64,000 bases of DNA from CAWJKP01 sp963843465 (lineage in GTDB: Bacteria > Planctomycetota > Planctomycetia > Pirellulales > Thermoguttaceae): NCBI GenBank assembly GCA_963843465.1, contig CAWJKP010000006.1, positions 1 to 64,000 of the forward strand, read 5' to 3'. How positions within the stretch are numbered: the stretch's first letter is position 1; the number at the start of each line of letters is the position of its first letter. The translations under genes and the position numbers were made by a program. A model generated the notes under the pieces. The model saw only the letters and a list, made by a program, of their open reading frames with translations, searched no databases and was not told the DNA's origin. Positions 44,791 to 51,979 of this stretch are shown here, piece after piece.

Positions 44791-46632
44791 CTATCCCGGC
44801 GGCACCATCCACTTCAGCACGTAGGCCTGCGCGAGCACCAGCAGGCCCATCAACGAGGCCAAGGCCACGCTGTGCCAGAAGACGAAGCGGAGGATCCGCC
44901 CTTCGCTGCCGATCTGATTCGTCGCGGCGGCGGCGATCACGATGCTCTGCGCGTTGATCATCTTGCCCATCACGCCGCCGGTGCTGTTGGCCGTCGAGAT
45001 CAACACCGGGCTCAGGCCGAGCTTCTGGGCCGTGATCTTCTGCAGACTGCCAAACAGGGCGTTGGACGAGGTGTCGGAACCGGTCATCGCCACGCCCAGC
45101 CAGCCCAGCATGGCGGCGAAGAAGGGATAGAGGAACCCGGTTTTGGTGAAGACCAGCCCCAGCGTGCCGTCGGTGCCGCTGTAACGCGTGGTGTAGGCGA
45201 TCGCCAGCATGGCGGCAATGATGAACAGCGGCCACCTCAGGCGGGCCAGCGTCGCCAACCAGATCCTTGCGAAACGCAACGGCCCCACCCGCATCCAGAA
45301 CGCCGAGAGGATCGCGGCCAGGAAGATCCCCGTGCCGGTGCTGGAGAGCCAGTTCAGCTCGAACAGCGCGTTTTCCGGCTCCGCCTTCCCGGCCACGACC
45401 GCAGCGCCCCGCTGCACGCGCCGGTGAAGCCGCGGGACGGCGAAGCTCGGCGCGAGCCAGGCCCGTAAAGTAGCAGGCACACTCCGTGTGCCGTCCGCCC
45501 CGGGGTTGAGACTGAATTCATGACGCGCGTCAAAGCCACCATGTCGTTCGAGGGCGGACGGCACGCGGAGCGTGCCTGTTACGATCTGCGAAGCCCCCCC
45601 GCGGAGCCCGCCGTTGAGCATCGCCCGCACCGGCGGCAGTCCCCAGACCAGCACGCAGAGCGACAACAACACCCAGGGGACCCAGGCCGAGGCGATCTCA
45701 GCCCGGGTGTACTGCGGCGCGGCCGGCGGTCGTAGGGTGGGCTTCAGTCCGCCTTCCTCGCAATCGCCGGCCGGCGGTTTTTCGTCGTCGAAACGCCAGA
45801 CGGTGGCCGGCTGCCAGACCTTGAGGAACAGGGCCAGCGAGACCAACGAGACCAGCCCGGCGCCGACGCTGCCCAGCGTCGGGGCGTAGTTGGCGGCCAG
45901 GAACTGCACCGCGGCGAAGCTCCCGCCGCTGACCAGCACGGCCGGCCAGACGCCGCGGAGTCCCCGCCAGCCGGACAGCGTGCAAACCATCCAGGCCGGC
46001 ACCAGCAGGCAGAACAACAGCAACTGCCGGCCGGCCATCTGGCTGATCGCCGCCTCCGAGAGGTCGGTGACGTGGGCCAGGGTGGTGATCGGTATACCCA
46101 GGCCGCCGAAGGCCACGGGCGCCGTGTTGGCGATCAGGGCCAGCCCGGCGGCCAGTATCGGCCGAAAGCCGGTGCCGATGAGGATCGCCGCGGAGACGGC
46201 CACCGGCGCGCCGAAGCCCGAGGCACCCTCCAAGAACGCGCCGAAGCTGAAAGCGATCAACAGGGCCTGGATCCGCCGGTCGGGCGAAAGCGCGGTCACC
46301 GAGAACTTGACCTTTTCAAACTGGCCTGTCTCGACCGTCAAGCAGTAGAGGAACACGGCCCCCAGCACAATCCAGCCGATGGGGAACAGGCCCCACGCCG
46401 CGCCATACCCGGCCGCCGCCGCGGCCGCTTGCCAAGGCATGTGGTAGATCCCGACCGCCACCGCCAGCGCGACTGCCAGACCGGCGGCTGCCGCCTTGGG
46501 AGCCGAACAGCCGAAACAGCCCAACAGCCCCAAGAGAACCACGATCGGCGCGGCTGCCACCAGCGCGGACAGCAGCATCGTGTGAGTCGGGTCGAAAGAC
46601 TCAAGGGGATTGTAGCCCTGAACCCAGATCAT
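44791..46632 (-). CDS. lctP: L-lactate permease (LctP/LldP family) with an embedded palindromic repeat
   Basis: 613 residues, about 12-14 membrane helices. Family signatures: LFPIGWIVLGAVFLYCLTVETGQFE, SFGAFLEGASGFGAPVAVSAAIL, IGTGFRPILAAGLALIANTAPVAFGGLG, and the C-terminal GSDTSSNALFGSLQ and LISTANSTGGVMGKMINAQSIVIA. It takes up lactate (and often glycolate) with protons. Residues about 351-388 (VTGTLRVPSALE...DGTRSVPATL) are encoded by a family B inverted repeat at 45470-45582, inserted in frame in the hydrophilic region between the two halves, just before FAVPRLHRRVQ. It stands alone. Confidence 0.9.
   Translation of the reverse strand: MIWVQGYNPLESFDPTHTMLLSALVAAAPIVVLLGLLGCFGCSAPKAAAAGLAVALAVAVGIYHMPWQAAAAAAGYGAAWGLFPIGWIVLGAVFLYCLTVETGQFEKVKFSVTALSPDRRIQALLIAFSFGAFLEGASGFGAPVAVSAAILIGTGFRPILAAGLALIANTAPVAFGGLGIPITTLAHVTDLSEAAISQMAGRQLLLFCLLVPAWMVCTLSGWRGLRGVWPAVLVSGGSFAAVQFLAANYAPTLGSVGAGLVSLVSLALFLKVWQPATVWRFDDEKPPAGDCEEGGLKPTLRPPAAPQYTRAEIASAWVPWVLLSLCVLVWGLPPVRAMLNGGLRGGASQIVTGTLRVPSALERHGGFDARHEFSLNPGADGTRSVPATLRAWLAPSFAVPRLHRRVQRGAAVVAGKAEPENALFELNWLSSTGTGIFLAAILSAFWMRVGPLRFARIWLATLARLRWPLFIIAAMLAIAYTTRYSGTDGTLGLVFTKTGFLYPFFAAMLGWLGVAMTGSDTSSNALFGSLQKITAQKLGLSPVLISTANSTGGVMGKMINAQSIVIAAAATNQIGSEGRILRFVFWHSVALASLMGLLVLAQAYVLKWMVPPG
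45470..45582. repeat. Family B palindromic repeat inside lctP
   Basis: 113 bp. Left arm GTAGCAGGCACACTCCGTGT.. (45470-45499) and right arm ending GCGTGCCTGTTAC (45553-45582) are complementary with about three mismatches over 30 bp. The whole element is open in the lctP frame. The shorter relative lies between ppx and ppk at 13391-13449. Confidence 0.85.
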
Positions 46633-46835
46633 GTGGGGCCCTCGTCCCGCGTCAGGCAGGGGTGCCCGGCCCTCGGGCGAACTGGCGCCCGTCGCCGCAC
46701 GGCCGGCCTCTAACTTCTAACTCCTAGCTCCGCAGGAGTCTACCACAAATGGCACAGAAACTGCCTAAAGAACCGATGATTTCGAGCGCCTGTGTAGGCT
46801 CGTTTCCTTAGACACCCCATGTGGAGGAATGCGTT

Positions 46836-47651
46836 ATGCAAGTTTTCACTCAGCGAATCACGCTCGCCGTCCTGATCGGCTTGTCGCTGCTGGCAATGGC
46901 TTCTGGCTCGCCCCCTGCCAACCCGGCCGCTCCGAATGCGCCGGGTTCCAACGCTGTGCAACCCGGACAGGCTGTCGTGCCCCCGGTGACGACAACACAG
47001 CCTGGCCCGGCCGCCTGGGGCCACGAACGCCTGCAAGCCGACCTGGTGCGGATGGCGATCGGCTGTAACGAGGCGGAGATCAGTTTGGCCCAACTCGCCC
47101 AGACGAGGGCGCAGACGCCCCAGGTGAAGCAGTTCGCCGAGGAGATGATCCGCGACCACACCGGCTTCGTTCGGCAACTGCAAGGGTTCGTCCAAGCCGG
47201 CAACTGGCAACCCCAGCCGGAAAAGCCGGGGGTCCGCATCGAGGTCAATCCCCAGGGCACCTCAGTGCTCACGCCGGCCGGAGCCCCGCTGCCAGGCCGG
47301 GCCACGGTCCAAGTCCAAACGACGCCGACGTTGGCCGACCCGATGTTCTTCGTGGCATCCCAGATCCAGAAGCGAACCGGCGAACTGATCCGCAACGAGT
47401 TGAACCAGCAGCAGGGCATCCGTTTCGATCAGGCCTACATCGGCCAGCAGATCGGGGCGCACCTGCAGATGCTGGCCGCCTTGCAAGTCGCCCGGAACTA
47501 CGTTTCCCCGGCTGTCCAGCAGGTGTTTGATGCGGGAATCCGCAGCACCACGGACCATCTGAACCTGGCCCACAACGCCATGCAGCAACTCGAAAGCGCC
47601 GTTGCCCGCCAACCGGGTCAGCCTAGCAGCGGAGTGCCGACTCGGGAGTAA
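46836..47651 (+). CDS. DUF4142 exported protein
   Basis: 271 residues from ATG 46836 (GGAGGA 6-7 nt upstream). Signal peptide MQVFTQRITLAVLIGLSLLAMASG, a Pro/Ala-rich linker, then a DUF4142 ferritin-like helical domain: CNEAEISLAQLAQTRAQTPQVKQFAEEMIRDH, later FDQAYIGQQIGAHLQMLAAL and STTDHLNLAHNAMQQLE. A Pro/Val-rich insertion separates the helix pairs. DUF4142 proteins are periplasmic and often linked to stress, but no biochemical function is established. Confidence 0.85.
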   Translation: MQVFTQRITLAVLIGLSLLAMASGSPPANPAAPNAPGSNAVQPGQAVVPPVTTTQPGPAAWGHERLQADLVRMAIGCNEAEISLAQLAQTRAQTPQVKQFAEEMIRDHTGFVRQLQGFVQAGNWQPQPEKPGVRIEVNPQGTSVLTPAGAPLPGRATVQVQTTPTLADPMFFVASQIQKRTGELIRNELNQQQGIRFDQAYIGQQIGAHLQMLAALQVARNYVSPAVQQVFDAGIRSTTDHLNLAHNAMQQLESAVARQPGQPSSGVPTRE

Positions 47652-47908
47652 GAGTTGCTACCGCCCACGGGGATATCCCACCGCGGACCGTGTAGCGGTC
47701 GAGAGATTGGCGATCGTGTAGGGCGGGACGACCGCAAGGAGTCGCGCCCAACTTTTGCGCCTGGCTTTGCAAGTAGGGTGGGACAAGCTCGCGTGAGCGA
47801 GCGCCGGCCCACCGACTGTCGCAGTTCCCGGTGGGCCGGCGGCCGACAAGGCGGCCTGGTCCCACCCTGCCAGGGGCAAAGTTCGTGGTCGCCTGCCAGC
47901 CGCGCCGG
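47652..47908. repeat. GTAGGGTGGG repeat cluster
   Basis: The gap holds GTAGGGCGGGACGAC near 47718 and a large inverted repeat of the GTAGGGTGGG family (47775-47870): arms GTAGGGTGGGACAAGCTCGC and GGCGGCCTGGTCCCACCCT, with an inner pair GCCGGCCCACCG/CGGTGGGCCGGC. No gene. Confidence 0.65.
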
Positions 47909-48619
47909 TCAACCGCAGAGCGAGGCAAATCGGCCCAGCACGCGATCCCCCAACGCCTGCATGGCCGGCATCCTCTGCGGCGTTTGCGCGGCGATCGCCC
48001 GCGGATCGATGTAGTCCAGCCCGGCCAATTCGCGGCGGTTCTCCGCCTCGGTGAGCCAGGTGTCGACAATCGCCGCCGTCACCTCGACGTGGAACTGCAA
48101 GCCCCAGGCGGCGCGTCCGCAGCGGAAGGCCTGCTGCCGGCACCCAGGACTAAAGGCCAGGTGTACCGCCCCGGGCGGGAGGTCAAAGGTGTCGCCGTGC
48201 CACTGGAAAACGGTCTCTCGTGCCGCAGAGCCGGCAAAAAGCAGGTCGTCCGCCGCCGCTGGCTCTAGTTCGATCTCGTACCAGCCGATCTCCTTGACCG
48301 CATTGGGGTAGACCTTCGCTCCCATCGCCTTGGCCAGGAGCTGCGAGCCCAGGCAGATTCCCAACAGGGGCAGCCCGGCGGCGACCGCCTGCCGCATCCA
48401 CTCGACTTCCCGGGCCAGGAAGGGAAACTTGTCGACTTCATCGACATTCATCGGCCCGCCCATGACCACCAGCCCGGCCGCTTGAGCCAGGTCCAGTTGC
48501 GCCGGGAATTGTCGAAACAGTTCCACGTACTGCCAGCTCAAGCCGGCCCGATGAAAATAGGATTCCAGACTGCCCATGTTCTCATGGGCCACGTGCTGGA
48601 GCACGAGGATCGGTTTCAT
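47909..48619 (-). CDS. Class I glutamine amidotransferase-like protein
   Basis: 236 residues. Triad present: nucleophile Cys in LGICLGSQLLAKAMG (about residue 89), His and Glu in LQFHVEVTAAI (about 175-177). Also VVMGGPMNVDE and FQWHGDTFDLPPGAVHLA, which places it with stand-alone GMP-synthase-like amidotransferases (YLR126C/gamma-glutamyl hydrolase group). The substrate cannot be read from sequence. Monocistronic and convergent with the DUF4142 gene. Confidence 0.88.
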   Translation of the reverse strand: MKPILVLQHVAHENMGSLESYFHRAGLSWQYVELFRQFPAQLDLAQAAGLVVMGGPMNVDEVDKFPFLAREVEWMRQAVAAGLPLLGICLGSQLLAKAMGAKVYPNAVKEIGWYEIELEPAAADDLLFAGSAARETVFQWHGDTFDLPPGAVHLAFSPGCRQQAFRCGRAAWGLQFHVEVTAAIVDTWLTEAENRRELAGLDYIDPRAIAAQTPQRMPAMQALGDRVLGRFASLCG

Positions 48620-48682
48620 GCGGGGGTCTCGGGTTCAGGGTGTGGGGCTGGTCCTTCCGCCCGCAGTCTGCTATTTTACCTG

Positions 48683-48766
48683 GTAGGTTATGCTTCAGCA
48701 TAACAGCCAGCAGGTCATGCTTTGGCACAAAGGACGCCTTCTCAGTTATGCTGAAGCATAACCTAC
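48683..48766. repeat. Family A palindromic repeat, locus 5
   Basis: GTAGGTTATGCTTCAGCATA(AC) at 48683-48704, a decayed middle unit (GGTCATGCTTTGGCACAA), and GTTATGCTGAAGCATAACCT(AC) at 48745-48766. It lies in the divergent promoter gap between the amidotransferase and YkgJ-like genes. Confidence 0.8.
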
Positions 48767-48817
48767 GCGCTACGAGTCCCGCCAGGCAAGCGGGGCTTGC
48801 TCAGGAGAACTGCTCGG

Positions 48818-49300
48818 ATGGGCACCAAAGCCCCACCTGAAAATCGCCGCGGCGTGAAGAAGCGGACCAAGCCCGGCCGCGAGGACCTCAAGCCGGGCGA
48901 GAGCCTCTGCGACCATTGCACGGCCAAGTGCTGCCGCTACTTCGCTCTGCCCATCGATGAACCCACGACGCACGAGGAGTTCCAGTACCTCCGCTGGTTC
49001 CTGCTGCACGATCGGGCGGCCCTGTTTATCGAGGAAGGCTCCTGGTACCTGCTGGTCTATACCAAGTGCAAGCACCTGCGCGACGACCATCGTTGCGTGA
49101 TCTACGACAGCCGGCCGCAGATTTGCCGCGACTACAGCACCGACAAGTGCGAATACGAAGACGACTGGGTCTACGACCATTACTTCGAGACGGCCGAGCA
49201 GGTGGAAGAATATGCCGAGGCCCGCCTCGGCCCGCCGGAGGGCAAGGAGATCCGCAGTCCGAAGCCCAACCCGCTGCGGATCCTGCCCGCGGGGGTTTGA
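48818..49300 (+). CDS. YkgJ-family cysteine-cluster protein
   Basis: 160 residues from ATG 48818 (MGTKAPPENRRGVKKRTKPG). The conserved Cys pattern of the zinc/iron-chelating YkgJ family is present: CDHCTAKCCRYFALP near residue 35, then CKHLRDDHRCVIYDSRPQICRDYSTDKCEYE near 95-120. Members are thought to bind a metal and may modify proteins or lipids; the role is not established. The family A repeat immediately upstream supplies a false extended start. Confidence 0.85.
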   Translation: MGTKAPPENRRGVKKRTKPGREDLKPGESLCDHCTAKCCRYFALPIDEPTTHEEFQYLRWFLLHDRAALFIEEGSWYLLVYTKCKHLRDDHRCVIYDSRPQICRDYSTDKCEYEDDWVYDHYFETAEQVEEYAEARLGPPEGKEIRSPKPNPLRILPAGV

Positions 49301-49303
49301 TTC

Positions 49304-49407
49304 GTAGGTCGGGCATTCCTGCCCGACGTGAACGATGGTTCGCGACGCAACGGCGAATGGCAACGACGGGCGGCAATGGCAACGACGGGCAGGAATGCCC
49401 GTCCTAC
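49304..49407. repeat. Inverted repeat GGTCGGGCATTCCTGCCCGAC
   Basis: Left arm GTAGGTCGGGCATTCCTGCC.., right arm GACGGGCAGGAATGCCCGTC.., each palindromic; about 104 bp overall. No gene is seen from 49301 to 49562. Confidence 0.75.
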
Positions 49408-49562
49408 TCGGGGAGACGGCAAGCGGAAATCCCGGCGACGCCGGGTGCCACGGGCGGCTTGCGTGCCCGGCCGCGCGGCGATGATGAAACGGGCGGAGGT
49501 CGCGTGCCACTGGCTTTGCCAGTGCTTCCGGCCCTCCTGACCTCCCCAATTGAATGGGTTTT

Positions 49563-49976
49563 CTATTTGTTGCTGCCGTGAGCTTCGACGCTGAGCACTT
49601 CGCAGTCAATCAGATACGCCGGACGATCACCTTCATCGAAAGACTGCTCGTCGAGAATGCCCCCCACCCTGACTTTAGCACCCCGCTTCAAAGGCGGCGA
49701 AGTTTCCATCAGATTGTCCAATTGCTTCTGCGGAAACCGGCAATAAGCATAACAATGAAGGGGTATATTGCCCGTAAACGTTTCAAGTGGCTTGAATGTC
49801 AGCAGAATAACATATCCGGCACAACCTTGAAGAAAACCGTCCCATTCAACGCGCTTGCCAGCACATCTTTTCCTCAATTTCGCCATCCCAAACGGCTCGT
49901 TCTCCTTCTTTATTACCTCCCTTTCATCATGGAATTCCGCGAAAGAAATGGGCAGCTTTTCTGCGGCCTTTTTCAC
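49563..49976 (-). CDS. Hypothetical protein, second gene of a low-G+C cassette
   Basis: 137 residues, mixed alpha/beta with no membrane span. The core (CAGKRVEWDGFLQGCAGYVIL... GAKVRVGGILDEQSFDEGDRPAYLIDCEVLSVEA) looks like an OB-fold of the tRNA_anti-like kind, but I cannot name a family. It overlaps the upstream gene by 4 nt (ATGA), so the two are co-translated. Base composition is clearly AT-richer than neighbours, suggesting recent transfer. Confidence 0.6.
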   Translation of the reverse strand: MKKAAEKLPISFAEFHDEREVIKKENEPFGMAKLRKRCAGKRVEWDGFLQGCAGYVILLTFKPLETFTGNIPLHCYAYCRFPQKQLDNLMETSPPLKRGAKVRVGGILDEQSFDEGDRPAYLIDCEVLSVEAHGSNK

Positions 49977-50743
49977 GTAGAAATTTTCACAAACATCCTA
50001 TTCACCGCGTTCGGCTCCACGCCATACCTAACAAGCAGCGTGGTGACGCGCTTTGTTCGCTCTTCGATCACTTTCAACTCCGGATCTTCAGCGATCGCCC
50101 TCCTGTAATCGGAAATTGTTTTCGGATAGGGACGAGCTATTATGTCTTGTTGCGCACGCGCGACGCCATCATTGAGATTTATTGTATCAGCATAAAGCAA
50201 CTGCATCGTGTTATACAGCTCTCGATCATCGTCGCCGATGAAGAGCCCACTGGTTATTGTTTCGGCCAATGCCACGTTCTCGGTTGTTGGATACGGAACA
50301 AACTTAGAAAGATCATCGTCCGCTTTTGCCTGGTACGGCCAGCTACCAATCATGTCAGAATTACGATCCAACTCGGCCGCGAGAACTCTTGCAAGCGCGC
50401 GCTTTCTGTCTGCAATTTCCTTATTCATGTTGCGGCGAAACATCGCTTGCATGTTATCCGCCGATTGCTTATTCCAGCCCTTAGTGGTTAGCAATCCACC
50501 TCCCGCCATAATTAGCGCGCCAATGAGTGCGGCCCCGAACTGGGGTGTCCACACGATCCCCTTTATGAAGTCGCCCACCACCCATCCAAGCCACCTCGGC
50601 TTCGCTGGCGCTTCCGCCGCTCCCTCCGCCTTCGCCTCCGCTGCCGCCTTCTTTCTTCGGGCCTCGAACAGTAGATTCCATGCGCAGGTGGTCCACAAGC
50701 CGCCAAGAACCAAAAGTAGCGACCCGCCAATGACGAACCACAT
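49973..50743 (-). CDS. Hypothetical two-span membrane protein, first gene of the cassette
   Basis: 256 residues. First helix MWFVIGGSLLLVLGGLWTTC, a charged Ala/Glu/Lys linker (AAAEAKAEGAAEAPAK), second helix near FGAALIGALIMAGGGLLT, then a long helical extracytoplasmic or cytoplasmic domain (NMNKEIADRKRALARVLAAEL, NDGVARAQQDIIA). It resembles the general layout of sensor or scaffold proteins but no domain is recognised. Coupled to the downstream gene by a 4-nt overlap. Confidence 0.6.
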   Translation of the reverse strand: MWFVIGGSLLLVLGGLWTTCAWNLLFEARRKKAAAEAKAEGAAEAPAKPRWLGWVVGDFIKGIVWTPQFGAALIGALIMAGGGLLTTKGWNKQSADNMQAMFRRNMNKEIADRKRALARVLAAELDRNSDMIGSWPYQAKADDDLSKFVPYPTTENVALAETITSGLFIGDDDRELYNTMQLLYADTINLNDGVARAQQDIIARPYPKTISDYRRAIAEDPELKVIEERTKRVTTLLVRYGVEPNAVNRMFVKIST

Positions 50744-51053
50744 AGCGAAACCTCAGCCGACTTGAATACTAATAGGTTGCCCAGCACATTACCGCGAGAA
50801 CAGCGGCACGTCAAGTAGCCAGATCGGGGGTGGGGCAGCAAGCGTAAGTCCCGCGGGGTCATTGTTGCCGCCGGCGGCGGCGGAAATTCCGGGGACGCCT
50901 TACGTAATTCTTTGCGGTCAAGCCGAACCCACTATCGTAACCGCAGTCGGAGGTTTGGAGCGGGCGCAATGCTCTAGCAGCCATCGAGCGCGCGCCGAAG
51001 CACCACAGCAATGCTTTTACGATCGGTCGCTTGCAGGCAGCGGAGGGTCCTGT
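50744..51053. other. Intergenic region with a possible transposase-end remnant
   Basis: No gene seen. GAAATTCCGGGGACGCCTTA near 50885 resembles the repeat often found beside REP-associated (IS200-like) transposases, but no transposase is present, so it is at most a remnant. Confidence 0.4.
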
Positions 51054-51263
51054 CTATAAAGTATCATTGACGTCGTCGCCCTGCCAGTAACCGGCAAGGA
51101 ACCGGTCAGCCGTCAGTCGCTTCCAGTCTTCGTCTTCGGATGAATCGCCGAAAAGGAGCACCACGCGCACAGGATCATCACCGGGAATTTGTGCCGCGAT
51201 GTCGGGGGGAAGCTTGAGTGTCCCGTCAGAGGCGATCTGGGTTTGAAATTCAAGAAATTTCAT
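51054..51263 (-). CDS. Small antitoxin-like protein
   Basis: 69 residues. KFLEFQTQIASDGTLKLPPDIAAQI has the strand pattern of an AbrB/VapB-like DNA-binding N-terminus. The tail (DSSEDEDWKRLTADRFLAGYWQGDD) is acidic as in toxin-neutralising segments. No toxin gene is adjacent downstream. It is divergent from the HYExAFE gene. Identification as an antitoxin is tentative. Confidence 0.55.
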   Translation of the reverse strand: MKFLEFQTQIASDGTLKLPPDIAAQIPGDDPVRVVLLFGDSSEDEDWKRLTADRFLAGYWQGDDVNDTL

Positions 51264-51322
51264 GGTAGAACCTCGAAAGTGCGTACCTCGCCTCGCCTGA
51301 GCGTCACCAGGCCAATTATACC

Positions 51323-51919
51323 ATGAACCGCGACAACCACTACGAAGCGGCGTTTGAAGAGTACCTCCGCAGCAGGCACGTGCCCTACGTGGCCGTGGAC
51401 GAGGCCCGGCGGAGCCTGCTGGGCGAGGGCCAGTCGATCAAGAATCTGGACTTCATCGTCTCCGCCCCGGGATCGACGGCCTGGCTGGTGGACGTCAAGG
51501 GGCGGCGGTTTCCCTCGGCCGAGGACCAGTACTGGAAGAACTGGTCGACCCGCGACGATCTGGAGAGCCTGGCCCGGTGGGAATCGCTCTTTGGCCCCAC
51601 GTTCCGCGGGCTGTTCGTCTTCGCCTACAACATCGTCGGCGACCGGGCGCCGCTTCGCGTCGAGCAGTTGTTCAAGCACAAGGGCTCGCTCTACGGCTTC
51701 GTCGGCATCGCGCTGGGCGACTATGCCGAGTACGCCCACACCATCTCGCCCGCCTGGGACACCGTGGCCATGTCGCAGTCCGACTTCCGCCGCCTGGCCC
51801 GGCCGGTCGAGGAGTTCCTCTTCGGCACGGTCGCAAGCGGGTCGGGCTCGGAGTCGTCTGAACGAGCAAACGAATCACGAAAGCCCGAAAGCGAGGGAAA
51901 GCCCGAAAGCGAGTTGTAG
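51323..51919 (+). CDS. HYExAFE family protein (possible PD-(D/E)xK nuclease fold)
   Basis: 198 residues. The N-terminus NHYEAAFEEYLRSRHVPY is the defining HYExAFE motif of a family found mainly in planctomycetes. It is followed by SIKNLDFIVSAPGSTAWLVDVKGRRF, whose D...DVKGR spacing resembles the PD-(D/E)xK nuclease core. The C-terminal 30 residues are Ser/Glu-rich and repetitive (ESRKPESEGKPESEL). The function is unknown; DNA repair or defence are possible given the fold, but this is inference. Confidence 0.8.
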   Translation: MNRDNHYEAAFEEYLRSRHVPYVAVDEARRSLLGEGQSIKNLDFIVSAPGSTAWLVDVKGRRFPSAEDQYWKNWSTRDDLESLARWESLFGPTFRGLFVFAYNIVGDRAPLRVEQLFKHKGSLYGFVGIALGDYAEYAHTISPAWDTVAMSQSDFRRLARPVEEFLFGTVASGSGSESSERANESRKPESEGKPESEL

Positions 51920-51958
51920 GGTGGGACAAGGCCGCCCTGGCGGCCGCCGGCCCACCAG
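51916..51958. repeat. GTAGGGTGGG repeat
   Basis: GTAGGGTGGGACAAGGCCGC followed by CTGGCGGCCGCCGGCCCACC, a hairpin member of the GTAGGGTGGG family, directly after the HYExAFE stop codon. Confidence 0.6.
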
Positions 51959-51979
51959 CAGTGACGAGTGGTCAGAGGT

